From NCBI RefSeq assembly GCF_000281045.1, contig NW_008246068.1, forward strand, positions 71,456-135,455: 64,000 nt of DNA. Reading direction: 5' to 3'. Under the pieces are notes generated by a model, which saw nothing but the letters and a program-made list of their open reading frames with translations, had not been told where the DNA came from and did not search any database. The translations under genes were made by a program, and so were the position numbers. How positions within the stretch are numbered: position 1 is the stretch's first letter; each line of letters opens with the position of its first letter. Below, piece after piece: positions 1 through 10,072 of the stretch. This DNA is from Saprolegnia diclina VS20. Taxonomy: Eukaryota; Oomycota; Saprolegniomycetes; Saprolegniales; Saprolegniaceae.

Positions 1-801
1 TACGACGCAGCGCTCATCGACGGCCTCCTCCGTGACGTGGCGGCGCCTCTGCACCTCCAGTCGCTGCAGATCACACTCGATATGCTGTCGCACATGACGA
101 CGTTGGGGTCCAGCCGCGCGCCGTGCTGGGCAGCCAGCTTTGCGGACCGCTTCATGTCGCTTCTGGACCAGTACCAAGCCGACGTCCCCAACGACATAGC
201 CACGTGGGAAGCAGCGACGTCGTCGCTGACGACGGCACGCGACAAGCTGAGCGACGAGTGCGAGGTGCAGTGGTCCACGCTCGTCGCAGCGGAGACGTCG
301 TCGTTGTCCGTCTCGCGCGCGACGCTGCTCGTCGAACTATTGCGCACGTTGGATGCGCTGCATCTTCTGTCTCAGTCCGTCCTTCCCGCGATGACGGCGC
401 TGTCGACCGACCAGCAAGAAGACACGGCGGTCCTGCGGCGGCACTACAAGCTACGCGAGCCGTTGCCGCTGGCCGAGCGCAGCTTTGTGCCCTGCGTGCT
501 CGCCGACGCGGACGTGTACTGTCTCCTCAACGCCGACCTCTTTGTCGTCGTGCGACCAGACGCGGCCGACCGGACGTTTGGGCTTGTGACACACTTGCAC
601 CCACTGCACGCGGTCGCAATCGAGGTCGACGAGGCGCACTTGCGCGTACGCAGCGGCGGCGACAGCGTCCACCTCGCGTTCCCGATGGCCGAGATGCGCG
701 ACCAAATGGCGACGCACCTGCTCGCGATGCAGCAGCAGCAAGTGGCGAGGAAGACGGACGCCATCCAGACGCTGTTAACGCTGCGTGTCGCCGTCTCCTA
801 G
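1..801 (+). CDS. C-terminal part of a large protein with a PH-like tail (5' truncated by window)
   Basis: The frame is open from the first base and ends at TAG 799-801, so this is the 3' part of a gene that begins outside the window. The visible 266 residues are mostly helical (Leu/Ala-rich, roughly residues 1-145). A segment rich in short beta-like stretches follows at about 155-235 (VLADADVYCLLNADLFVVV, then LHAVAIEV), resembling a PH/GRAM-type fold, and then a helix with a QQQQ run. GC-rich third positions support real coding. The overall look (helical body plus PH-like C-terminus) recalls the C-terminal region of CLEC16A/GOP-1-type proteins, but this is only an impression. The in-frame GTG at 37 is not a credible start. 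Confidence 0.6.
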   Translation, partial: YDAALIDGLLRDVAAPLHLQSLQITLDMLSHMTTLGSSRAPCWAASFADRFMSLLDQYQADVPNDIATWEAATSSLTTARDKLSDECEVQWSTLVAAETSSLSVSRATLLVELLRTLDALHLLSQSVLPAMTALSTDQQEDTAVLRRHYKLREPLPLAERSFVPCVLADADVYCLLNADLFVVVRPDAADRTFGLVTHLHPLHAVAIEVDEAHLRVRSGGDSVHLAFPMAEMRDQMATHLLAMQQQQVARKTDAIQTLLTLRVAVS

Positions 802-1679
802 TCCATGTCCTCGGATGTATAGTTATCGGATGCGATGTCACCATCACTCGACCGTGTTGCCTGTCTATGTGAAAAGGCGGTTGATGGCCAGTGCTACGGT
901 AGTCTCGGACGCCGCACCGGTCGTCGCCGCAGGGGCTTCCTCACTACGCCGGTCGTCGACTGCAGTAGCAAGCTTGCACCGTGTGGTCGTGACGTCGTAG
1001 AGAATAGGACGACGGGCATCGACCTCGCCCGGCAGCTACCAAAGAAGCCAGCCCCGCGAACGTAGCACGCATCATCATGGGCGGAGGCGTGTAATGACCG
1101 TCACGTTGAACTTGATGCGTGATAACCCAGCGTCCTGGCTCACGAGCGCGATATCAGACGCTGCTTGCGTCGACAAGAAGACGACTACGTAAGCGTCGGG
1201 AGGCCTGTTTCTGAACGGCACCGCAGTGTATCTCGGTGGCGCTGGCTACTTCTAGGTCGCTGCATAAGCGCGCTGGGCAAATGGCGACCGAGACACCGCA
1301 GTGAGCCCGACCTCGAAATGGCGTAATCGCCTTCGCATACCGTCTTGGCGTGTGGCGCTGCCACGTATTCGCAACCGTAGGCTTTTTGTCGCCCTTTTTC
1401 TCCAAAAAAGAACTAAGGCAAATTTCAACTTGGATTTCGAGGATTTCGAGAGGAAGTTACCTACGGTGTAGTGCCTACGGTACTTCGCTGAAAAGAAAGG
1501 CCACGTCTGCATCTTTGGGTCAACTTGTCTGTCGACCTGGGACGTGACACGACTGACCGACGTAAATGCGAATTGCGTCGACGCAAAAGAGGCGGGGGCG
1601 CATGTCGCGAAGGAATCATCTTGTTCTGTGCGACGTCTGATATATCAAGCGGGTCGCTCACTTGGGAATTTGCGGCGTC
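802..1679. other. intergenic, no gene recognised
   Basis: Only short overlapping reading frames without codon bias or family resemblance are present. It contains the 3' flank of the truncated gene and the promoter of the small Cys/His protein starting at 1680. Nothing else was seen. Confidence 0.5.
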
Positions 1680-1994
1680 ATGGAGTCGAGTCATCCGTGC
1701 TTGTACCGCAACAAGGTCTGCCTCCTCCCGCGCGCCGTCAAGAAGAACGGACAGCTCCACAGCCTCTGCGAGTTCCACCGCGTCAAGGCGAATCTCAACC
1801 AGCGCCGCCTCGAGAAGAAGAAAAAGTCGACGAGCCGCCCGCCCGAAACCCACAGATCGGGCTGCAAAGAGCTCTGGGTCGACCCTGTCGCCTCGAGCGA
1901 CGACGACGACTGCGACGATTTCGACGACAGCCAGGACGCCGACCACGTCATTTGGGCCGAGCCCATCAAGCTGCCCGTGCCCTCGTCTTCCTAG
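1680..1994 (+). CDS. small oomycete-type Cys/His protein (CEFHR motif)
   Basis: This is a 104-residue acidic-tailed protein with ATG at 1680 (MESSHPCLYRN); upstream in-frame start-like codons are not ATG. Residues 5-45 carry the pattern C-x6-C-x14-C-x2-H followed by Arg and an A-N-x-N-Q-R block (LCEFHRVKANLNQRR). From memory this pattern is frequent in short oomycete proteins of unknown function. The Cys/Cys/Cys/His spacing suggests a small metal-binding or disulphide module and the following K/R stretch could bind nucleic acid. The C-terminus is a D-rich low-complexity segment (SSDDDDCDDFDD). No signal peptide is visible. The function is unknown. Confidence 0.7.
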   Translation: MESSHPCLYRNKVCLLPRAVKKNGQLHSLCEFHRVKANLNQRRLEKKKKSTSRPPETHRSGCKELWVDPVASSDDDDCDDFDDSQDADHVIWAEPIKLPVPSSS

Positions 1995-2225
1995 TCGCAC
2001 CGTCGTATAACCTATTTAACCAGCGTTTACCCTCTTCCTCGAGAAGACGTTGGCGTCATGGAAACGCAGTTCCTGAAGTGGTCTATCCAGTCTCGATACA
2101 AGTACGACTACGTGGTCGCTTGACGTAGCGGCGACAACGACGGCTCGACTGCTACAACGACTACTAGTCGTCATTTCGTTTCGAGTGGTGTAAATCGTAT
2201 GGAAACGAGTTAGTTTGTTAGTTGA

Positions 2226-3412
2226 TCATACGGCGGGGTTGCGGTGCATGTACGGGAGGTTGCTCGTGAGGTGCTTGTTGAGGAGCCGCGTCCCGCTCTC
2301 TTCGTCGTGTGTCACAACGTGCGGCTCGGGAATCGAGTCGAGCGACAGCTTTTGCTCCGCACGCTTGGTGAGCGCGAGCACCGACTTGGTCGAGTGCACG
2401 GACCGGATCGATTTGCATTCCGAGAGGACCGTCTACGTCCATTCGAACGCATTCGATGAGCTACGTAGATAGAGCCAGACGCACCGATGCCACGCTCTTC
2501 GAGTCATCGTCGTCGTCGTTGTCCTTGGCGTCGCGGGCGCTTAGCCGCGCGAGCGTCGCCGCGTTGAGGTACTGCCGCTCCAGGCTCTCTTGCTGGAGCC
2601 GCTCGCGGACTTCGCCCTTCTTCTCGTCGGCCTCTTCTTGGTTGACGAGCTCCTGGAGCTGCGCGAGCTGCTCGTCGACCTGGGCGACTTGGGCCTTGAG
2701 CTCCACGTCACCCAGGAAGGTGTCAATGTCGAGGTTGTTGGCAAACGCTAAGAGGTCGTCGACGCTGTCTTCATCCTGCTGGTCGCGCTTGCTCTCGGCC
2801 TTGTCCTTGGTCAACGCCCACGCTGGCCGCGAGGCCAAGACGCCCTTTTCATCGTCGTCTACATCGCCTTAAACCCTCGGCCGATAAGTGTCATGGGTGT
2901 ACCTTGGGGTCGCTGGCGGATCTTGGCGCGCAGATCGGCTTCGCGCTTGGCAAACCTAGTGGTGTGTTTTAGTCATTGGAGTATACTTAGTGTGATGGAT
3001 ACTTGTCCTTGCGGGAGTCTTTGGCGGCTTCGTCCTCGAGCAGCGCCGACTCGAGCCGGTCGCGCTCCTTCTGGAGGTCGTGGAGCCATTTCTTGTGCTT
3101 GGAGAGCGCCGTGTTCTTCTTATCGCGCTTCACCGCATGCTAATACTTGCGTGTGAGGCAGCGATACTGATGGCATCCTTAGGGCACCGGTGGCTCGTGG
3201 AAGATGGGGACGTTGGTGCCGATGGGCGCGGGCTGGATGCCACCGAGGAACGGACCTTTCTTGTCGACGGCGGCGACCTCCTTTTGCGCTAAATAAGCTG
3301 GCGTCAGCGAGGCTCGAAGTGGCGACGAGGTACTGGAGCTCACGCTGTTGAAGGGCCGGTTGCAGAGCATGACGCCCTTGTAGTTGCCAATGTTGACGCT
3401 CGCGCCCTCCAT
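2226..3412 (-). CDS. conserved coiled-coil protein, six exons, possibly ciliary
   Basis: Exons 3334-3412, 3188-3288, 3003-3139, 2903-2955, 2485-2858 and 2226-2432 join in one frame to 316 residues. All five introns (44-52 nt) start with GT and end with AG on the minus strand. The N-terminus (MEGASVNIGNYKGVMLCNRP) and the C-terminus (SNLPYMHRNPAV) look strongly conserved in character. The middle holds a K/R-rich coiled coil (about 65-130), a motif LLAFANNLDIDTFLGD, and a second coiled coil (about 160-215). The short conserved termini and coiled coils resemble axonemal/CFAP proteins of zoosporic eukaryotes. I cannot name the family, and the ciliary role is inference. Confidence 0.75.
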
Positions 3413-4045
3413 GGTTCAATGTGCGAATAGTCGGTCAAATGAGTGAATTTGCTTTGGGACTCAAAACGCCCCTATAATTAGCTACCGGATCAAGCAGACT
3501 ACTAACTAACTAACGTTAGAGACACTGACTAGCTAGCTAGTTGAAGGGGACGGACGAGGCGCTGAGCGATACGAACACCGACTAACGTTAGTTGAAGAGC
3601 TCGTTGAATTGAATACTAGCGCGGAGTGTCCACAGAGTCGAGCTTTGACTTTTTGTGTTTACAGTGTTAGCTAACTAGTGCTTTAACTAAAACGAGTAAT
3701 CGATAAGCAGCCCTCATCACAACGCGTAAAGGGCTTCGAGGATGCATGTGGCGGGAAGATGCACTGCGATTTGACGGGTCTTTAGTCTTTTCGGGTAAAC
3801 GAGTTTTAACACCGCCGTCTAGTCCATCACGACTAACTTGGTATTTTGGTTGATGGACAATACTGTCGTCGGTGATGTATAATGCTGTCGGGGGCGGGCT
3901 TGTCGATGGCCGAAATGGCGGTGGCGGGAAACACGCGTGTTCTTTTATTAATTCTTTTATGTCTTTTAATGTTTAAAGCACGACCAGGGACAGGGCAATT
4001 TATCCGGTTCCCGCCGGGAGGGCGGTTTCGCGCCCGTTTTCTCTT

Positions 4046-4097
4046 CACGTGGGAAACGTGCATTTTACGTGAGAAGCGTGAAAAACACACGTGGGAA
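4046..4097 (+). promoter_or_regulatory. paired CACGTGGGAA boxes
   Basis: Two identical 10-mers CACGTGGGAA lie 42 bp apart at 4046-4055 and 4088-4097, with further ACGTG cores between them. They lie about 265-315 bp upstream of the nucleoporin ATG. E-box/G-box-type binding by a bHLH or bZIP factor is inferred only from the core. Confidence 0.4.
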
Positions 4098-4213
4098 TTT
4101 CTTTCGTTCTTCATCCCACTATACGCGCGGCGCGCGCGGTTTTTTAGGCCTGCGACGTGTGAAACGTCAGCGTGTTTCCAGCCACCACCCGGGCTTCGAA
4201 TTTCCGCATACGG

Positions 4214-4222
4214 TATCCGGAT
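4214..4222 (+). promoter_or_regulatory. TATCCGGAT element upstream of nucleoporin gene
   Basis: This is one of several copies of TATCCGGA(T/C) found in 5' flanks in this window. It lies 138 bp upstream of the ATG at 4360. Its function is inferred from recurrence. Confidence 0.4.
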
Positions 4223-4239
4223 GATTGACCTCGCGTTTG

Positions 4240-4285
4240 ATTGGTGGAATTGCGCGGCGAAATCCAAATCCCGCGATCTGATTGG
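4240..4285 (+). promoter_or_regulatory. two inverted CCAAT boxes (ATTGG)
   Basis: ATTGG occurs at 4240-4244 and 4281-4285, 75-120 bp upstream of the nucleoporin start, a typical spacing for NF-Y-type CCAAT boxes. A TATAAAG at 4346-4352 is too close to the ATG to be a conventional TATA box. Confidence 0.45.
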
Positions 4286-4359
4286 TCAAAAACCTGTGGC
4301 CCGCGCACCGAATAATCCGGTCCAAAGTTGATTTGGGTTTCGTAGTATAAAGTCCTGCG

Positions 4360-7300
4360 ATGAAGCGAGCGCACGACGACGAGGACGGGCGCCGGGCCAG
4401 CGCATGGACCGGCTGGACGCGCGTGCTAAAGCATGTCCCGCTGCTAAGCTCCTTCCTAGGCGACGAGCATGAGCCCGCGCCGGCGCCGCCCACGCCGACG
4501 CGCCGCCCCAAGTCGCCGCTCAAGACGACGCCGCTCTCGCCGGCGCGCCGGTCGGGCTTCACGTTCGCCCGCATTGGCCTCAGCGACGACCAGCCCGAGA
4601 CCGAGACCAAGGCCGAGCCGGTCTTTGAGTTTACGCGCAAGACCAAGACGCCACCCAAGAAGGCCCGCAAGGTGCTCGACTCGAGCGTGCACGACCAAGG
4701 CAACGACGACGAGCAGTATGTGCCCGGCACGTACTCGGAGCCTGTCGTGCGGTACGCGCGCGCGCGCACGGACGAGCCGCTCGTGCCGATCAACTTGTTT
4801 GAAGAACGGCCGGCCAAGCAGGCCAAGCTCTCGCGCGGCGCGTTGATCAAGTCGTATGCCCTTTCTCGCGAAGAGCGCCGCCTGAAGCGCCCGGCGCCGA
4901 GCCGCCTCCTCGCAGCGCAGTCGATGGACGAGCGCCAAGAGCACGCCAAGGCCGTCACGGACCGCATCCTCGCGACGCTCCAGGCCCTCGAGTCGGACCC
5001 GCTCGCGCAAGAGGCCAAGAAGCCGCTCCCGAGCATGAGCATGTCGTGGAAGAAGTACCATCTCGAAGTCCAAGATAACACGGCGACGACGAACGACGTG
5101 GATATGTCGAGTAAGAGCCCCAAGACCGCGTTCCCGACGCAGAGCCTGCCCATCTTTGCTCCGCAGCCGCCGGTCGTCCAGCCGCCGACGTCCGTGGCGC
5201 CGCCGCCCGTGCTCACGACCGTGACCGTTGCCTCGACGCCTGCTCCGTCGGCGACGCCGGCTCCGGCGGTCTTTGTTGCGCCCAAGCCGGCGACTACCAG
5301 CGTGCGCAAGGCCACCGGCAACGTGTTTGCTTTTGGCCTTCCGCCCAAGGACACGGAGTTTACGTCAAAGGAGTCGCTCCTCAACGTACCTGTCGCGTAC
5401 GCCTTCTCCAAGCCGCCGTCGATGAAGGTCGCCCCCGTGAAGGCGCTCACGTCGCAGAAGCCGGCCGTGCAGCCCGTGCAGGTCGTGCCCACGGCGGCCC
5501 CGGTCACGTCGCCGCCGACGTTCTCGAAGTCGACGGCACCTACAACGACGAGCACCGGCTCCAACCCGCTCGACAAGTTTAAGCAGTCGGCGCCCGGCGG
5601 CTGGAAGTGCCCGTCGTGCTACGTCGCCAACAAGGACACGCAGGTCAAGTGCCCGTGCTGCAACACGGACAAGCCGTCGGCTGCGCCCGTGGTCGCTGCC
5701 CCTGTCGCTCCGTCGATTACTGCACCCGTGGCGTCGACGTCGGCGCCGGCGCCGGCCATGGACAGCAGCAACCCGCTGGCGCGCTTCTTGGTCCAAGCGC
5801 CCGGGACGTGGCAGTGCCCGGGATGCAAGGTGCACAACAAGGCGGCGCAGGCCAAGTGCCCGTGCTGCAACACGGACAAGTCGACGGCCGAGCCTGCCCC
5901 GGTGGTCACCAGCGAGCCGGAGTCGAAGAAGAAGCGCAAGGCCTCGGACGACAGCAACAGCGCGCCTGCCAAGACGACGTTTGCATTCACGGTACCGACG
6001 ACCGATGCCTCGGCGCCGGTTGATGTCACCGACAAGCCGCTTCCGACCTTTGGCTTTAGCGCGCCGGCGGCCAAGACTGCGGACGCACCGTCGGCTGGCT
6101 TTTCCTTTGGCATCTCGTCGACCGACAAGCCGACCGACAAGCCTGCTGCGGGCTTCAGCTTCAGCGCTCCCGCGGCCGACAAGCCGACCGACAAGCCCGC
6201 CGCCGGCTTCAGCTTCAGCGCTCCCGCGTCGGAGAAGCCGACCGACAAGCCCGCCGCCGGCTTCAGCTTCAGCGCTCCCGCGTCGGAGAAGCCGACCGAC
6301 AAGCCAGCTACGGGCTTTGGCTTCAGCGCTGCGACGACCGACAAGCCAGCTACGGGCTTTGGCTTCAGCGCTGCGACGACCGACAAGGCAGCGGACAAGC
6401 CTGCTGTAAGCTTGGGCTTTGGCGCGTCGACGGCCGAGAAGCCATCGACGGGCTTTGGCTTTGGTGCCTCGTCGCCTGCGGACAAGCCGGCGGAGAAGTC
6501 CGCGACGGGCTTTTCGTTTGGTGCTGCCGACAAGCCGGCGGACAAGCCTGCTTTGGGCTTCGGCTTTGGTGCCACCACGTCGGCCGCCAAGCCGGATGAG
6601 AAGAAGACGGCAATGAGCTTTGGCTTTGGTGTCGACAAGCCCGCGGATGCCGCCGCCAAGCCGGTGGAGGCGGACAAGCCCGCAGAGAAGGCGACCATGT
6701 CGTTTGGTGCATTTGGCGCGACGGCCGACAAGGCGACGACCAGTTTTGGCTTTGGCGCGGCGACGCCCAAGGACATGACCGAGACGCCTGCGGCCCCAGC
6801 ACTCTCGTTTGGCACGGCGTCCTCTGCGCCGCCTGCCGACAAGGCGCTTTCGTTCGGTACCGACAAGCCCACGACGTCGCCATCCTTTACGTTTGGCGCC
6901 AACAAGACAACGGCAGAGGCACCTGCCCCGTCGACGTCGTTCAACTTTGGCGCGTCCAAGCCGACCGACTCGTTGGGTGCATTTGGCGCGACGGCCGACA
7001 AGCCGGTGACCGCATTTGGCGACAAGCCCACGTTTACGTTTGGCGGTGCGTCGACCGAGAAGCCTGCGTTCAGCACGCCGGCGACGACGGAAGCGACTCG
7101 CAACGCGACCTCGTTTGGCTTTGGCAGCAGCGCCCCAAGCGCCACGACGACCTTTGGCGCGCCGTCGTCGGCTTCGGCCTTTGCGTCGCCGTCGCCCACG
7201 ACCGCCTTTGGCGCTGCACCACCGGCGGCGTTCAACCCCACTGCCTTTGGTGCTGCACCGGCCGCGACGCCGGCGTTCGGTGCCCCAACGGCGTCAACGG

Positions 7301-7680
7301 GCTTTGGCTCGTCCTCGGCGTTTGGCAGCAGTGCTCCTGCACCTGCCTTTAACGCTGCGCCGAGCTTTGGCGCCCCTGCTCCTGCAGCGGGTGCTGGCTT
7401 TGGCGCGGCGCCGGCTCCCTCGGCTTTTGGCGCCCCGACGGCGTTCGGTGGCAACAACAACAGTGGCTTTGGCGCGCCGGCGGCCTCTGCATTCGGCGGG
7501 GCCCCGGCGTTTGGTGCGCCAGCGGCCAATGCTTTCGGTGCTGCTCCTGCGGCTCCGTTTGGCGGCGGCTTCAACGCAGCGCCTCCTGCTGCTGCGGGGG
7601 GTTTCTCGATGGGCCAAGCGCCGCCCAAGCAAGGCGGCGGCCCGCGTCGTATTGTGCGGGCGCGCTCGGTACGCAAGTAG
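4360..7680 (+). CDS. FG-repeat nucleoporin with two RanBP2-type zinc fingers (Nup153/Nup1-like)
   Basis: This is a single-exon, 1106-residue protein. The N-terminus has a basic start and an amphipathic stretch (WTGWTRVLKHVPLLSSFL), a possible membrane or pore-basket anchor. Two RanBP2-type zinc fingers lie at about 405-435 and 470-500; each has W-x-C-x2-C-x10-C-x2-C with Asn at the expected place (WKCPSCYVANKDTQVKCPCC). From about 550 to 1085 the protein is FG/FxFG-rich (SFGFG, AFGA), including near-perfect 18-residue (54-bp) tandem repeats around 6130-6310. The last residues are basic (RRIVRARSVRK), like the extreme C-terminus of Nup153. The expected role is in the nuclear basket and in importin docking. 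A 725-codon antisense frame is a by-product of composition. Confidence 0.9.
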   Translation: MKRAHDDEDGRRASAWTGWTRVLKHVPLLSSFLGDEHEPAPAPPTPTRRPKSPLKTTPLSPARRSGFTFARIGLSDDQPETETKAEPVFEFTRKTKTPPKKARKVLDSSVHDQGNDDEQYVPGTYSEPVVRYARARTDEPLVPINLFEERPAKQAKLSRGALIKSYALSREERRLKRPAPSRLLAAQSMDERQEHAKAVTDRILATLQALESDPLAQEAKKPLPSMSMSWKKYHLEVQDNTATTNDVDMSSKSPKTAFPTQSLPIFAPQPPVVQPPTSVAPPPVLTTVTVASTPAPSATPAPAVFVAPKPATTSVRKATGNVFAFGLPPKDTEFTSKESLLNVPVAYAFSKPPSMKVAPVKALTSQKPAVQPVQVVPTAAPVTSPPTFSKSTAPTTTSTGSNPLDKFKQSAPGGWKCPSCYVANKDTQVKCPCCNTDKPSAAPVVAAPVAPSITAPVASTSAPAPAMDSSNPLARFLVQAPGTWQCPGCKVHNKAAQAKCPCCNTDKSTAEPAPVVTSEPESKKKRKASDDSNSAPAKTTFAFTVPTTDASAPVDVTDKPLPTFGFSAPAAKTADAPSAGFSFGISSTDKPTDKPAAGFSFSAPAADKPTDKPAAGFSFSAPASEKPTDKPAAGFSFSAPASEKPTDKPATGFGFSAATTDKPATGFGFSAATTDKAADKPAVSLGFGASTAEKPSTGFGFGASSPADKPAEKSATGFSFGAADKPADKPALGFGFGATTSAAKPDEKKTAMSFGFGVDKPADAAAKPVEADKPAEKATMSFGAFGATADKATTSFGFGAATPKDMTETPAAPALSFGTASSAPPADKALSFGTDKPTTSPSFTFGANKTTAEAPAPSTSFNFGASKPTDSLGAFGATADKPVTAFGDKPTFTFGGASTEKPAFSTPATTEATRNATSFGFGSSAPSATTTFGAPSSASAFASPSPTTAFGAAPPAAFNPTAFGAAPAATPAFGAPTASTGFGSSSAFGSSAPAPAFNAAPSFGAPAPAAGAGFGAAPAPSAFGAPTAFGGNNNSGFGAPAASAFGGAPAFGAPAANAFGAAPAAPFGGGFNAAPPAAAGGFSMGQAPPKQGGGPRRIVRARSVRK
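6130..6390 (+). repeat. 54-bp and 42-bp tandem coding repeats in the FG domain
   Basis: A 54-bp unit encoding KPTDKPAAGFSFSAPASE-like repeats is present in about three near-identical copies. It is followed by two copies of a 42-bp unit encoding a GFGFSAATTDKPAT-like repeat. The near identity at DNA level points to recent expansion. Confidence 0.8.
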
Positions 7681-8151
7681 GTAAAACAAGTAATATTAAT
7701 ATAACACGCAGCGGGGTTTGCCCTGTCCTCGGTACGACGCTGGCTTTGGTGCACTTGTGAAGCGAGCAGAGGTTGAGGGTCCTTGGATCGGTCCATCGTC
7801 AGTCTGGTCGTTGGTCGCTTTCACCAACAACCGTTGCGGCAGGAGCAGGCTGCCGACTGGACCTGCAGAAGGTACTAGTATTGGACTTGGTCGTGCTCGC
7901 AATTTACAGCGCTGTCGACCCTGTCGGCTCAGCGTTTGGACGGCTACGCACTCGGGAAACGCTAGCAAGAAGTGAAAGGTATCGAGACCCCATCCACCGA
8001 CACCAAGTTTATTCATCAACAATCACGTGGGAGATGAATGGATTCAGGAGCAACATGTGATTCCTTGGCACCGCAATAGCTACGGCAATCCTGTGCAATC
8101 CTGTATCAACCTTGCCAATATGACCCTGCAGACTGCACTTTGCAATTGAAT
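7681..8151. other. intergenic
   Basis: This stretch holds the 3' flank of the nucleoporin gene and the promoter of the receptor kinase. No gene or clear element was seen. Confidence 0.5.
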
Positions 8152-10072
8152 ATGCTCTGCGCGTTCGTCGCCACGGCGCTCGCTGTCTTTGCTTCTGCAG
8201 CCCCCGTCACGGTCTACGATCGCTCCGACTTGAACGGCTACGCGCTCAGCTTGGACGTAGCAGGGCTCACGAACTTGACAAGCAGCTGGCAAAATGACAT
8301 CAGGTCGGTCCAAGTGCAGCCCGGCTACGTCTTTGTGACCTACTCCACGGAACTTTGCGACTTGCATTTGACGGCTACCAATGCGCTCTTCTACATGGAG
8401 TGGATGAGCTCAACACCAACTCTTGGCCGCATCTGGCAAGCCCAGGCCGAATCCTACGAGGTGCGCCGGACCAGTGCTACATGAGCACGCACGAACGAAG
8501 ACGACTACCTCGTCGTTGCGGCGCTGTACACCAACGTCAACTACAAGGGCGGCGTGCTGCTGCTCTCGACGGGCCAGAAAACACTCAAAAGTGGTTATTC
8601 CAACCAAATCTCGTCGATCATGGTCGCTCCCGGCTACACCATGACTGCCTCCAGTGCCGACGGATCAACAACAACGTTCACGGAAGACTCGAGCAGCCTC
8701 AACAGCATCTGGGACAAAGCCATCGTTGCCGTGTCGCTCGCTCGCACCATCACCACGACGCCCGTGGTGACTACACTGCCATCGGTGACGACAGCCGCGG
8801 TGACAGCCTCACCCCGGCCGACAAGTGCACCCCAGCCAACGAGCATGACGGTGACAGCGACGTCGCAGCCAGCCGCGATTACGGCGATAGCTACGCTGCA
8901 GCCAGTGATCACGACGACCAACGACAGTACGCCGTCCATGACTGGCATGACGTGGTTAATGACGTGGCTTCATAGATACGACCGTCATTGTCGGCTGCAG
9001 CGCGGCCGTCGTCATCGCCATCTTAGTAGCTGTCTTCTTCGTTTTGCGATCCAAGAAGAACAAGAAGAAGACGACCTCCATCAGCCTCGTCGAGCCCTTC
9101 ATCTCGACCAACCAACAGCGCAACCCCAACGCTGGCCTCATCGACCTCAGTGGCCTCTACAAGGTCCGCCTCGACCAAGCAATGCTGCACCTCGACTGCG
9201 TCCTCGGCTACGGCTCGTTCGCAGCCGTCTCCAAGGGCTCCTACAACGGCATTCCCGTTGCTGTCAAGCAACTCCAGAGCAGTCGGCGGTCCAACGCCGA
9301 CATTCAGAGCTTCGTCAACGAGATCGAACTCATGGCTCGGTGCATTATCACATCTCTCTACTCTTTCTAAACCAAGGCGTAGGTTCAACTCGGCCCACAT
9401 CATCAAGCTCATCGGCGCTGCTTGGACAACCCCGATGGACTTGTGTGCGGTCATGGAGCTCATGGACCAAGGCGACCTCAAGGACTACTTGGCAGCGCAT
9501 GACGCCAGCGTGTACACGTGGGCGATGAAGCTCGAGGCGCTGCGGGGAATCGTCGACGGTCTCTCGTACCTCCACTCGCTCAACATTGTCCACCGCGATC
9601 TCAAGTCCCGCAACGTGCTGCTGGACTCGGTCAAAGGCGTCAAGATCGTCGACTTTGGTGTCGCCAAGGAAGACGTCCAAGGCACCATGACGATGGGTGT
9701 CGGGACGTTCCGGTGGATGGCCCCCGAGGTCCTTCTTGAGAGCGCGTACTCGGTGGCGGCCGACATGTACTCGTTTGGTACGACAACTATCTTGGTGGAC
9801 TAGTTCTTATTCTTTGCTAAGGCATGCTCCTCTCAGAGTTTGACTCGCACCACATTCCGTACCAAGATTTGACCAACCCGACGACGGGCAAACCGCTCGC
9901 CGACCCTGCGATCATCGGTGGCGTCTTGAACGGCTCGACCAAGCCGACGTTCAGCGAGACGTGCCCACTTTGGGTCAAGACGTTGGCCGACGCGTGCCTT
10001 CAGTTCCGAGCAGTCGACCGCCCAACGATCTATGACGTGGCAGCAACGTTGGCCAAAGTCCAAGTGACCTGA
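8152..10072 (+). CDS. receptor-like TKL protein kinase with beta-gamma-crystallin-like ectodomain (in-frame stop in the ectodomain)
   Basis: The start is ATG 8152. Parts in order: signal peptide (MLCAFVATALAVFASAA); two crystallin-like Greek-key units with Y-x6-G (YDRSDLNG, YTNVNYKG) and S-x-x-V repeats; a Thr/Pro-rich stalk; a membrane segment (VIVGCSAAVVIAILVAVFFV); a Lys-rich stop-transfer; and a kinase domain with GYGSFAAV loop, VAVK, HRDLKSRN, DFG and a GTFRWMAPE activation segment. Introns 8927-8975, 9340-9382 and 9778-9821 restore the frame and the kinase motifs. An in-frame TGA at 8482-8484 lies between the two crystallin units, with the same frame continuing beyond it. It could be a sequence error, a nonsense mutation, readthrough or a very short (27 nt) intron. 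The kinase itself looks intact and active. Confidence 0.75.

Larger units (their letters stand above)
3413..4359. other. divergent promoter region between coiled-coil gene and nucleoporin
   Basis: This is about 0.95 kb without a credible gene between two divergently transcribed genes. The left part (3490-3700) has many short TAACTAACGTTAG/CTAGCTAG-like repeats. The right part holds CACGTGGGAA twice (4046-4055 and 4088-4097), a TATCCGGAT at 4214-4222 and two ATTGG boxes. Reading frames here lack codon bias and overlap the promoter signals. Confidence 0.55.

Noticed and set aside
2868-2902. 35-nt version of the fourth intron of the coiled-coil gene
   Set aside because: A 44-nt version (2859-2902) ending in TAG also keeps the frame and is closer to the other introns in size.
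4167-5576. 469-codon minus-strand frame over the nucleoporin N-terminal half and promoter
   Set aside because: Compositional artefact that crosses the promoter of the true gene.
5619-7796. 725-codon open frame antisense to the nucleoporin
   Set aside because: It arises from GC-rich third positions and FG repeats on the coding strand; its product is a monotonous APK/GLS repeat with no family resemblance.
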